Assembly: GCA_004154925.1 (NCBI GenBank)
Contig: QJNS01000075.1
Span: 62,001-126,000, forward strand
DNA: 64,000 bases
Source of the DNA: Monosporascus cannonballus
Taxonomy: Eukaryota > Ascomycota > Sordariomycetes > Xylariales
Direction: 5' to 3'
Shown: piece by piece, positions 51,089 to 59,778 of the stretch
Layout of the letters: every line of letters starts with the position of its first letter
Position numbering within the stretch: the first letter of the stretch is position 1
Notes under the pieces: generated by a model
Told to the model about the DNA's origin: nothing
The model's database searches: none
The model's input: the letters and a program-made list of their open reading frames with translations, nothing else
Translations under genes and position numbers: made by a program

Positions 51089-52250
51089 ATGGATCTTCTT
51101 CGCGCTGTCTTTAATCACCTTGTGCTGCCTCCCCAGCTACCTGGAGGACGGGACTCAAACATCGAGGCCATCTTACACGATGTATTGATACGTATCATTC
51201 GCGCCTGCGAGACTGTCGATGCATTTTGTGGATCCGCCATGATCCAAATCGTTCCAATCCCTGCGAGCCTCGCTTGACGCCTGCCTTGCTCTCAACGCGG
51301 GTTGTCTTGAGAAGTCAACGATGCCGGAACACTTTGGCCAGCTAGACCGGAACAATATGCTCATTCTGTATGTGGTCGAACAAATTGCCGCCTTACTCGT
51401 TCGGCACGATACCTGGTCAGTAGATACAACCTGTACAAGGACTTTTCACTTGTTAACGAAAACAGCAACGGTCAGCAGTATATCGTTTTCAAAGAATTCA
51501 AGACATCTACCACCTCTGAGCAAGTTCTAACTGCGGATCATGCCCTCAAGTGGGACTTTCCCGGTCATTCTGCCCAAGTACCCCTTGACGAATTCGCCAA
51601 CATGCCATTCAAGGAGAGTCTCGCTACTTTTTCTCGAGCAGGCTAGCATGGAAGCGCTCTACAACCTCCAAGCCAGTACTCGGGAGGCTAATGTCCCCGT
51701 CACCGAGACGAGAGATACGACTGACCCGGCACTGGTCACACAGATGCTCATGCCAATTCTCGAGGCTATAGGCAGTCGCAACCACGCCCCTGTACTTCGG
51801 AAGCGTGTGAGGCATGAGGTCAACACACAGGGTGAAGTTTTGCCCTGGCGCCGACTTCCGTTCTGGTTGGTCTTGCGCGTCGCAGCTCAGCGGCAGCTCA
51901 GCCTCGCGCTTGGCAACGAACTGGGCCGAATCGGCTACAAATTTCTCATGTGCGTTCTACTGGGTCAGCTTATCCAGGAGTCCGCTGGCAAGCTCAACCC
52001 GGAATTGACCATGATGCTCCGCGCCAAGCTCTTACGTCGTATGGCGAAGCTGGAAATGGACAAGGCCAATATCAGGCCATCCAACGCAGCGATCTCCGAG
52101 CCCTTATTCATTCGACTTGGCCCTATGATCAAGGCTACCGTCGAAGAAGTGACTACACAATTCGAGGCTACATGGGAAAGCTCCAAGCAGGCAGCAATCT
52201 GGCATATTCCGAAGCTTTCCTCAGGTGCACCTGACTATGCGCTTCTCTAA
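51089..52250 (+). pseudogene. DUF6606-type protein, N-terminal fragment broken by frameshifts
   Basis: The reading frame starts MDLLRAVFNHLVLPPQLPGG and follows the N-terminal DUF6606 pattern of very large fungal proteins: later blocks are QSLRASLDACLALNAG, ILYVVEQIAALL, YIVFKEFKTSTTSEQVL, HALKWDFPGHSAQVPL, ALVTQMLMPILEA, VLRKRVRHEV, PWRRLPFWLVLRV and YKFLMCVLLGQL. These lie in different frames: 51089 to about 51235; 51243-51420 (TGA at 51240-51242 just upstream in this frame); about 51424-51628; and 51630-52250, with the last break in a TTTTT run. It ends at residue-scale ~380, while intact family members run to thousands of residues. At least three frame breaks plus loss of the rest argue for a pseudogene; one break could be an assembly error in a homopolymer. 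The function of the family is not established. Confidence 0.78.
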
Positions 52251-52798
52251 AATGCCCTAGCAGCTGTGCACAGCAGAGGGGTTAGTTGAGTCCAGCCTCG
52301 GTCGTTATCATCCATCCTCGTTTGGCACCTGGTGCAAAGCTCCCTGGCTGTGATGCCGGGGCTTGCGATGAGCAAGTAGCTGTTGTGGCTGGGCCGGTAG
52401 GATCGTGGCTGGGCCTCACTGATCCAGCCGCATAGGAATAGGATGTTACAGTCAGATAGCGACAAGACGCCGCGCTGGAGATCATTGTGGGCGAACAGAA
52501 CTAGCTGTTGCCGGGCGAGGAGAGGCGTGCGGATTGCTGCTAGACGACGGCATTGTGAGCCTCGGCGGCGAGTTCCTACGGAGCTAGCACAAGCTACTGA
52601 GGTATAAGGCCTCCGGGGGAGGTGAATGAAAGTGGATATTATTCTGTCGGCAATGCTCTTTAGTTCTTTCGCCATTTGATCTGCTCGGTAGAAACACAAG
52701 GAAATGGGGCGGCTCGGATTACCGTCTGGGCCGGGTTCGATGGCCCGGGCATAGCGGCGGATAAGTGACGGCCGAAACCGAATGGGAACTACTCTCAA
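52247..52798 (-). CDS. Hypothetical ORF, doubtful
   Basis: 183 codons in normal-GC DNA, with a plausible protein-like centre (RADQMAKELKSIADRIISTF) but otherwise rich in Arg/Ser/Leu and not similar to any family I know. A CxxC pair (CTRC) occurs near the C-terminus. It abuts the 3' end of the DUF6606 relic. It may be chance or a decayed gene fragment; there is no clear splice site extension or promoter. Confidence 0.2.
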   Translation of the reverse strand: MRVVPIRFRPSLIRRYARAIEPGPDGNPSRPISLCFYRADQMAKELKSIADRIISTFIHLPRRPYTSVACASSVGTRRRGSQCRRLAAIRTPLLARQQLVLFAHNDLQRGVLSLSDCNILFLCGWISEAQPRSYRPSHNSYLLIASPGITARELCTRCQTRMDDNDRGWTQLTPLLCTAARAF

Positions 52799-52950
52799 TC
52801 AATCATCGCCAATTGCCAATACTTCTACCCCAGGCCTACCTTCATCAATCCTGCTGTCTGTATCCATTTTCCAAGCACCGGACTACGAATGGCGTCTTTC
52901 TTCTGCGGGATACTGATTGCGTCTGGCTACAAAAATATAATCGGCTGCGT

Positions 52951-53347
52951 TAGGGTTTGCACTACCCACCCACCCACGCTAAAATTTCCTACCACGGGTA
53001 TCCGTTGGTGGGTAAAAATTTAGGTAGGTGGTTAACATGGTGCGTGAGTAAAATGAAATTACCGATATTATCAATAACATTCCCGATTTAAGTAAAATAT
53101 AGAAATTTTTATTAGTTAATTTTTTCGTTTTAATACGTAAATTTATATACGCAAATATTATAACGGAAATACAGATTATTGCGTAAAATAATACGTATTT
53201 AAAAATACTTATGGATATCCGTGGATGGTTAATTTGTGAGTGGGTAGTGGTGGGTATATTTGGGAGAACGCCAAGACCACCCACGGTTACCCACCCACGG
53301 TCGTGGGTAGTCCGTCGGTACTCATAGGGTACCCATTGCAAACTCTA
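52951..53347. mobile_element. Non-autonomous hAT-type MITE, 397 bp, with 8-bp TSD
   Basis: The element runs from TAGGGTTTGCACTACCCACC to TACCCATTGCAAACTCTA, giving short terminal inverted repeats (TAGRGTTTGCA). A perfect 8-bp duplication GGCTGCGT lies at 52943-52950 and 53348-53355, as expected for the hAT superfamily. Subterminal regions on both sides are rich in ACCC/GGGT repeats (CCCACCCACCCACG), typical binding-site arrays of hAT transposases. The centre (53040-53210) is AT-rich and has no transposase ORF. The start of a second copy of the same family is at 62336. Confidence 0.9.
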
Positions 53348-53830
53348 GGCTGCGTGCATAAATGATTGGCTCTGGTAGCTTCACACCACCACCTTTTTCT
53401 CGGATACCCACCCACCTTCTGGCGTTGCCGGATCAAATTCACAACACTTTTCCTTTCGAAAGCCCATGAGGAGGACAGAATACTGCTCCACCATCAATAT
53501 AGAGAGGGAAAAGTGGTTAATACTCGGTAAGATTTCAGACATCTGCAAATACTGGTCATTATGCCGCGCAAGTCACGTAATAATTAATAAGAGAACAATC
53601 CTGATGCGATGACCCAATTATTCATTGGACGAACCGGAAGTGTTCACCTACAATGGTGTCAGGGGCAAGTTTTCGCATCTCGCCAGGTATGCGGCTCATG
53701 AGCCCCACCTAGCATTAACCGCTTGGATTAGTGTGCCGCAATCCTGCGTTAGTCCCTACGGTTAACCCACGGGAAAACTATTCCTAATTTGTATGGCGTA
53801 ATATGGGAAAACTGTTGCCTGATATCATAG

Positions 53831-54247
53831 TACATTTCTCGGCCGGTCTTGGCTCTCCTCGTAATCATCCCGCTGACGCCAGCGTGGGACCACGACCCCG
53901 CAGTTGAAGACGATGGGAAAAGCGATTAAGCCGGTTTCGGCCCCGAAGAGCCCTGTCGTTTGGCTTAAGCACACATCGGCAACGCCTGCGGTTCTATTGG
54001 TCTCCTCCCCAGCACTATCAACGGAGCGGCTGCCGACTTCATTGAACCCGGCTCAGACCTCGCAGCAATACGCAGACATGCTATACCGCTGCAGATGACC
54101 GAACGTGCCGATATGTTGTATTATAGTGAACCCTTTGAGCTCGCTCACAAATCTGTCAAGGAAGCCGGGGATACACTCGCAGTTTCGGCAGCTGAAGAAA
54201 CTAGCCAACACTTTGTGGCTTTTGTGAAAGCCAAGGGATACCATCAG
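53831..54247 (+). pseudogene. Ubiquitin C-terminal hydrolase (UCH, peptidase C12), broken fragment
   Basis: Conceptual segments match UCH (Yuh1/UCHL3 type): SRPVLALLVIIPLTPAWD, then GFGPEEP, VVWLKH, IGNACGSIGLL with the catalytic Cys codon at 53987-53989, FIEPGSDLAAIRRHAIPL, TERADMLYYSEPFELAHKS, and SQHFVAFVKAKGYH with the catalytic His. Lesions: an in-frame TAA at 53927, a one-base insertion near 53954, and a one-base loss near 53974 that restores frame. The expected LWELDG segment carrying the catalytic Asp neighbourhood is absent, since sequence diverges after 54247 and the regulator gene ends at 54272. The 5' boundary reads CATAG, a possible 3' splice site; the upstream exon may be decayed around 53630-53690. 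UCH enzymes release ubiquitin from small adducts. Confidence 0.8.
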
Positions 54248-54271
54248 TATTCAATAGTTTTTCATTCTAGT

Positions 54272-55819
54272 CTAGCCTGACGGTCCCACCTTGGCTATGA
54301 TATCTCGACGAAATTGATCCATGATCTGTTCCACACCAAAGGCAGGGAAACCAGGGCTCAAAGCCCCGCCGTTCCCAAGGACTACCTGAAAGGCCTCGTT
54401 TGCCGTTTGCGTCAGTAATCCAAGCCGTGGAATCAGCTCAAGCTCCTTCTGAATCTTGATGAACTTGAGCGAGGAGATAAGCATCAATGCATGAACGCAC
54501 ATCTCTGCATCTAAGGTCTGCAAGCCCTCTAGACGGAGCGAGAGTAACGACTGAGCCCGCGTCTCGAAATGCGGGATAGACTGCGTTGTGAGTTCCGTGC
54601 ACAATAATTTATACAAGCTTCTCACGTTCATGGTGTATGAGAGCAACATCAATGCTATGTCTGTGTCCACCTTTTCGCCCCAGCCAAAGGTAATACCACC
54701 GAGGTGGGAGCATTGTGTGCTTCCTGAGCTTGACAAGTCTGGCAGACTGCAATCCGGCGACTCTTCAGGGCCTTGGTGCTGCTTAGGATGTGTGAAAATT
54801 CCTAGCAACTCTAACATCATGTCCAAATGCTGCAAAGTCTTCACCACCAACACGTTTTTGTCGTTGCCACCCGCTCGATTCGCCCTCTTAAGATCGTGGA
54901 GATCATGTGACACTTTGCTGTTAAGCTTGGTCAGCTTGTTTATGATCATCCAGTGTACTTCGATCGGACGAGTTTGTGTGTCTGGAAGGTCTGAATGGGA
55001 GGACGATGGCAGGCTATTCCAAGCCAACTCGCTTCTCTCCTGTAACGTTTGGTTGAACGTCGCCTCCGGGGTGCTCTGCAGAGTTTTTGGCGGCATGTTT
55101 ATGCCTCCCGTAAAAATACCACTGTCCGGAATGTGATTTGTTGATGATGTAGGAACGTAGCTTGTCTGCGGCACCGCTGCGGCTCTTGTATCATTGCTCA
55201 CACTGTTCATGGCGCCAGTTCCGTCCAAAAACATCATGTTCCCCAGCTCTTGCCATTGGTCCTCGGTATACTGTAATGGCAACGATCTATCCTGAGGCTT
55301 GGAAGTTGAAGGTCCAGGGGAAGATGATATCGATCGCATCTCGGGTATGATACGCCTAGGGGGGTGCTCCAATGGGGACGTGTTGTGCTCGTGGTACTGC
55401 TCTTCTGGAACCCTCCCGAGAGCATCAGGAACTGATAAGTTGCTGCTGTCTGCTTCTGTCGAATGTTGCCGACGCCGTTTCCGGCTCGTATGGTTCGGTT
55501 TGTTTGTATCATTATGCTCTTCTGCCTCGAGGGTTATGATGCATCTGATGCCCGCCTGCATGCATCGACGACATTGTTGCAGTTGTGCAATATACTGTTT
55601 GTGAGACCGCTCGCAGCGTATTTTCATGCGTCTGCATCTGTCGCATGCTGATCGTCGACTAATGTCTTCTAAGCACAGTCCATTGTCGATATCAGTGTCC
55701 TGACTCTGATCTGCATGGCTTGGGAGGTTGGTGATATCAACATGGTCAATTTGGCTTTGAATTGAGGCAACTTGAGGAGCTTGCTGTCCTGAAATGGACA
55801 GTGCATGTTGGTAGGCCAT
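54272..55819 (-). CDS. Zn2Cys6 fungal transcription factor (AflR-like layout)
   Basis: Intronless 515-residue protein using the ATG at 55819 (an upstream in-frame ATG at 55981 would add 54 residues without conserved features). The binuclear zinc cluster is at residues 59-93: C59-x2-C62-x6-C69-x13-C83-x2-C86-x6-C93, followed by a basic stretch RKRRR. The 13-residue middle loop is longer than the usual 5-9. A Ser/Pro/Thr-rich middle precedes a helical C-terminal region (LQHLDMMLELLG; DIALMLLSYTMNVRSLYKLLCTEL) resembling the C-terminal domain of AflR-type pathway regulators. It is divergent from the membrane protein gene at 56683, sharing an 860-bp upstream region. A TATA-like element lies at 55993-56001. 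Likely a nuclear pathway-specific activator; the target is inferred only from position. Confidence 0.82.
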   Translation of the reverse strand: MAYQHALSISGQQAPQVASIQSQIDHVDITNLPSHADQSQDTDIDNGLCLEDISRRSACDRCRRMKIRCERSHKQYIAQLQQCRRCMQAGIRCIITLEAEEHNDTNKPNHTSRKRRRQHSTEADSSNLSVPDALGRVPEEQYHEHNTSPLEHPPRRIIPEMRSISSSPGPSTSKPQDRSLPLQYTEDQWQELGNMMFLDGTGAMNSVSNDTRAAAVPQTSYVPTSSTNHIPDSGIFTGGINMPPKTLQSTPEATFNQTLQERSELAWNSLPSSSHSDLPDTQTRPIEVHWMIINKLTKLNSKVSHDLHDLKRANRAGGNDKNVLVVKTLQHLDMMLELLGIFTHPKQHQGPEESPDCSLPDLSSSGSTQCSHLGGITFGWGEKVDTDIALMLLSYTMNVRSLYKLLCTELTTQSIPHFETRAQSLLSLRLEGLQTLDAEMCVHALMLISSLKFIKIQKELELIPRLGLLTQTANEAFQVVLGNGGALSPGFPAFGVEQIMDQFRRDIIAKVGPSG

Positions 55820-56682
55820 CCTGGCAGTACAAATTAGGAACAACACTACATCACAGTAATGGGTTACTACGGTGTTATGGGCCATTTTAAAAACACTGCG
55901 AGGTCGCCACGCTCGAGCCTTACAACGCTGTCCCATTTTAAAGTTCTCGTTGCTCTGGATTGAGGGTTCGCCCATGAGCAAGCTAAACCTAATTTATATA
56001 GCGTGATTTTTGGCGCGGCCCACGGCTACATGACAGTGTTTTAAATATTTTGCCTGATACCGTAGTACAATGGAAGGAGCGCTGGAAACTAGCCTGAGGA
56101 GACATGTCAGAAACATGGCATGGCAGCCTGTCAAATTGTGGAAGACGGATGTTACTGCATTTGTCAGTTGGGTGCTGACTGAGTGCATATGCAGCTGGTT
56201 GGTTCTGATTGCGTGTTCGACCCGCAGCATAGCGGGCACAGAAGGATTTGATGCTTGTTTGAGACCTCCGTCGCATCGCAAAGTACTGCAGAACTTACGA
56301 TTTTTTAGTCGTATCTACGCGCAGGTGTGGCGCACGCAGCATGGATTGCAATCCCCGTGGGGTAGCGTGGGGTAACAGAGCCATCTCTCGACACGAGTTC
56401 ACACCACCACGGCTGTTTCTTGCGCCTTGGCGACCAGACTGTATGCATTCCATTCGCTTTCGTATGCTGAGTGTCTCCCGAGTGCTCAATGAGCCAAGCC
56501 GTCGATCTCCACCTCTGTCCATGTCGTCAGCCTGATATTGGAGCGAGCAGTCAGCATTAGTGGACAGGGCACCATTATTCTTGTACGGTACCCCTCCGCT
56601 CCTGGGACTAAAATATACGTCCCTTCTTCCTTCATCACATCCTCTTTGTGAAGAACTTTATACATTTCTGTTCCCAGTAGCC
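55820..56682. promoter_or_regulatory. Divergent intergenic region between the regulator and membrane-protein genes
   Basis: 863 bp shared upstream region. TATA-like elements face each way: TTTATATAG at 55993-56001 (regulator, minus strand) and TAAAATATA at 56609-56617, about 70 bp upstream of the ATG at 56683 (membrane protein, plus strand). Short overlapping ORFs in the middle (55989-56281, 56070-56375) show no recognisable family. Confidence 0.55.
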
Positions 56683-57972
56683 ATGGCGTCATCCAGGCTT
56701 ATTATCGTACTGCTACGCGCTGCCAGCGCAGTGCCTTTCTTATTCGTGGCTATCTGGTGTTTTAGCACGTAAGCAACATGCATCGGCGTTTCTTACCCCT
56801 TTCGCCAAATTTTGAACTCAAGTGAGCTGTGCCTCTCAAGAGCAGGCTCCTGCGCTGGGCCTCTCAAGGGCAGACTCACGAGCTATCCTACCCAGACCCT
56901 AGTTCAGAGAGGGACCTACTGACCTCCGATGCTGCAGCATGGACCCCGAGAAGATCGTCGCGACCTCTCAGCCCGCCGTCGATTCTGGCTTTATTGAGTG
57001 GGACGGCGGTAAGCTCAAAATGCTTGACCGGTTCTACGGCGTGGACTCCCTGGACCAGATATTGCGCGGTGCTATGGCAACCTTTTCTCCTTCGACCTTC
57101 GGCTACGACAGCATTGGCTCGTGGCAATTCTTTCAGTTCCTAGTCGATTTGGGTCCCATATATGCCATATGGTTCTTGGAGTCCAGTCGCGCAGTGAACG
57201 TGTGGTCGCCCGCGTACTTGTATGTTTGTTTTAGTGTGGTTACACCGTATGAGATGGCCACTAACTTGGTATCCCGCGTAGTCCTACGTTCTTCGCCTTC
57301 CTCGGCCAGCTCGTGGGTGTAGGAACGGTAACGCCTGTGTTCTACTTCTTGTGCATTGCGTTCGGGCCGTCCGCCTCGGATCTCGCGAGGGCCTCGCGAC
57401 GACAGTCACGCTGCGGAAACAACATGTTCGTGGTTCCACTGATAGTTCTCTTTCACACCTCAGTGGTTTTCGCCATGTTCTTAGCCCCAGAGCCTGCAGC
57501 GCGGCATTATTGGACTTGGGCCTGGCAGCTGTCTCCTCTTTGGATCGGTCTTGGCAACATTGTCGCTCTCCAAGCTCTTAAACTTTTGCAGTTGAAGGGT
57601 TCGTCCTTCATGGCGCCGAAACAGATGCTTGGCCTGATAGGTTTAATATCATCTGGGGTGTGGATTTACACACTTCTTTTCTCTCCTCATCGGTTATCGA
57701 CCCTTTTTGTTCCTCAAGCCGGTGCACAGTCTGGCTTGATTTTACACATGCGAAAGGCGCTCCAGGCCGACGAAATAGGGGTGGTCACCGGCATTTTCTT
57801 GTGGTTAGCTTATTCTTTGTTTGATCTCTATGTTACTGGGCTGATAGGGAGTGCGTGGCTTCTTTGCATCGTCCTGGCTCCAATCGCTACTCTCTGTGTT
57901 GGCCCAGGGGCCACTTTCGCGCTCGGCTGGTACATAAGAGAGGGCATCTTGGAATCCACTGGAAAGTCTTGA
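56683..57972 (+). CDS. Multi-pass membrane protein of the type found in fungal terpenoid clusters (PaxA/AtmA-like, tentative)
   Basis: Three exons: 56683-56768, 56938-57219 and 57282-57972, with introns of 169 bp (GTAAGC...CTGCAG) and 62 bp (GTATGT...CACTAAC...CGTAG). The joins read CFST-MDPEKIV and SPAY-FPTFF. The product is 352 residues with about eight hydrophobic segments, near 8-26, 88-108, 121-150, 171-191, 208-228, 238-256, 290-310 and 318-340. A luminal/cytosolic block after helix 1 has the conserved-looking motifs SQPAVDSGFIEWDGG, LDRFYG and TFSPSTFGYDSIGSWQ. This layout resembles integral membrane proteins, some of them terpene cyclases, encoded in indole-diterpene and related clusters. 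The assignment is from remembered pattern only, not a search. It is divergent from the Zn2Cys6 regulator and convergent with the P450. Confidence 0.6.
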
Positions 57973-58783
57973 TTGGAAGAGCAACCGAGAAGCTGTTAGA
58001 TATGCCGCTGAACCAAAGATTCAACTACGAGAGAATAGCTTTGAACTTAAGTTCATATCTGACACACTCCTCTCCTTCCCTTCCCTCACAGCGTTTGGTT
58101 TATACGGGGGAGGCTGGACTTTATCCTTTTGCGGTTACCGCGATGGAGCGCTGGAACGTTCACGTTGATGGTATGGTGGTTGTCAAGGGTCTGGGTGTTC
58201 AGTACCCGATATGTAATCCTGATCAGCAGTCTGGAGATCGAATCTACGGTGGCAATCATATAAGCTTCGGTATCTCTTTCTTTATTCTTGCTATAAAATC
58301 CGGGGTAGTTTCCATAGATAAGAATTTAAATTAAGTCACTCGTTTCACAAATTTGGACAGTGGTTATCCTCTCCAAATATATATATATATGTAAATAAAA
58401 CTAAGAAGAAGAGCAACTGATAAAGCAATTTGTCTTCTACGTATGTATTATATATCCTCACCCTGTGGATTTTGCAAAGAAGAAAAATCCCCCTAGAGGG
58501 ATCCTGCCAAGCTGTGAAGCGCAACTCATTTCAACTACAGAAAACCTAAGGCTACCGCGTCGCCGCGGCAAGCACAATATGCCCTCGTTTTAATAGCGTT
58601 AACCGTACGTCGACTATACGTCGACCATGCATACCGGCCGGTGGCGTATGACGGCTTGCGAGGCCTGCGCCAGTAGGCCGAGCCAGCCGCCATGCACCAA
58701 GGGCCCGGGGGCTTCAGCCCCCCCTCCCCGGGCAATTAAGATAACGATACGGTTGGCCAGGTCGACTGTCCAGTACGGAGTGT
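57973..58783. other. 3' flank of the membrane-protein gene, no gene seen
   Basis: Includes a short AT microsatellite near 58376-58390 and a GC-rich hairpin-prone stretch near 58704-58730 (GGGGGCTTCAGCCCCCC). ORFs at 57855-58334 and 58535-58829 are overlapping shadows without motifs. Confidence 0.5.
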
Positions 58784-59472
58784 CACAGAGATCACTGCGA
58801 CAAAACCCAAAAATCACGAATAGGTACACGCCCGAGTAAATTTAACCGAAATTTTAATGAATTAAGCAGAAATTTAAAGTTTTCTTAAGTATATATATGC
58901 GTTAAACAAGATAATTGAGTAGATTTAATTGATTAACTAACCTGACTAACCTAACTCATCTGATCTAGTTAATATTATCGTCGACTTGATTAATCTAACC
59001 TAGTTGACCTTATTATCGACCTGATTTTATCGTCGACCTAAACTAATTGTCGACTTTGTTCTTAAAGCCTGAAAGCCCGGAGACATATACGTATAGATTT
59101 GTTTCTTAGACTTTTGTTAATTATATAGCGTGTATAAGATTTAATAATACCTTAACATTTAAAAGCTTTAGCTCTTAACCTAACCTTATTACCGATTTTA
59201 TCGCCGATATAAATTAATTTTCTTAACTTCATTAAATTAAATTAGTTATTAACTTAATTATTTAATTATTTACTTTTTTATTAATTTAATTTAATATTTT
59301 AATATGTAATATAGCTTTAATAATTTTAAAAACGTTAAATTATGTATAAAGTTATAATTTATATATATATATATATCGTAAATTGAGGACCTAATTGTAT
59401 TTAGTAAATACAATATACATACAGTGGGGTAACTTTACTAAAAATTTGGGTTTTGTCGCTGTGATCCCTGTG
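58784..59472. mobile_element. AT-rich relic bounded by ~30-bp inverted repeats
   Basis: 58784-58813 (CACAGAGATCACTGCGACAA, then AACCCAAAAA) is matched in reverse complement by 59442-59472, with three or four differences. The 630-bp interior is AT-rich with several GTCGAC motifs and has no ORF of note. A perfect hairpin TTGTATTT/AAATACAA lies at 59395-59413, next to ACAGTGGGGTAACTT (59421), a sequence resembling pogo/Fot1-type transposon ends. Element limits and any TSD are unclear. Confidence 0.45.
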
Positions 59473-59778
59473 CTGCACCCTAGTCCAGGGCAGGGCATCG
59501 GGGCTCCAGAGCTTTTGGGGAGGACCCATACGTATGGTGCGCTTGCCTTTACTTTCCTATTTGGGCGAGCCAAGATCCAAATAGGGAAGTCGGATTTAAG
59601 GCAAGCGGAATATTCGACACAAATAACCCTCGTCCACTTCGTTCGCAAGCTTAAAACGTTAAAACGAGGGCACAAATCAATTTTATTGCAGTCGGTTTTG
59701 TGAATATCATCTTACATGAAATAATATTATCCAGCTTGTCCCACCGTTGATGCTCTCATCTGCCCCAACCTAAGTCAT
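59473..59778. other. Short spacer downstream of the P450 gene
   Basis: About 300 bp of normal-GC DNA carrying the P450 3' end. The overlapping ORFs 59391-59675 (minus) and 59395-59703 (plus) are not supported by any motif. Confidence 0.45.

Noticed and set aside
52730..52756. tRNA-like T-arm (GGGTTCGATGGCCC)
   Set aside because: No acceptor, D or anticodon arms can be placed around it.
53815..56068. A shared 19-bp motif TTGCCTGATAyCrTAGTACA at 53813 and 56052
   Set aside because: Two mismatches in 19 bp between two sites in a 12-kb region is near what chance allows, and one site overlaps the likely splice acceptor of the UCH relic.
59391..59703. Overlapping 94- and 102-codon ORFs on opposite strands
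   Set aside because: They overlap the inverted-repeat relic, have no motif and no splice or promoter support.
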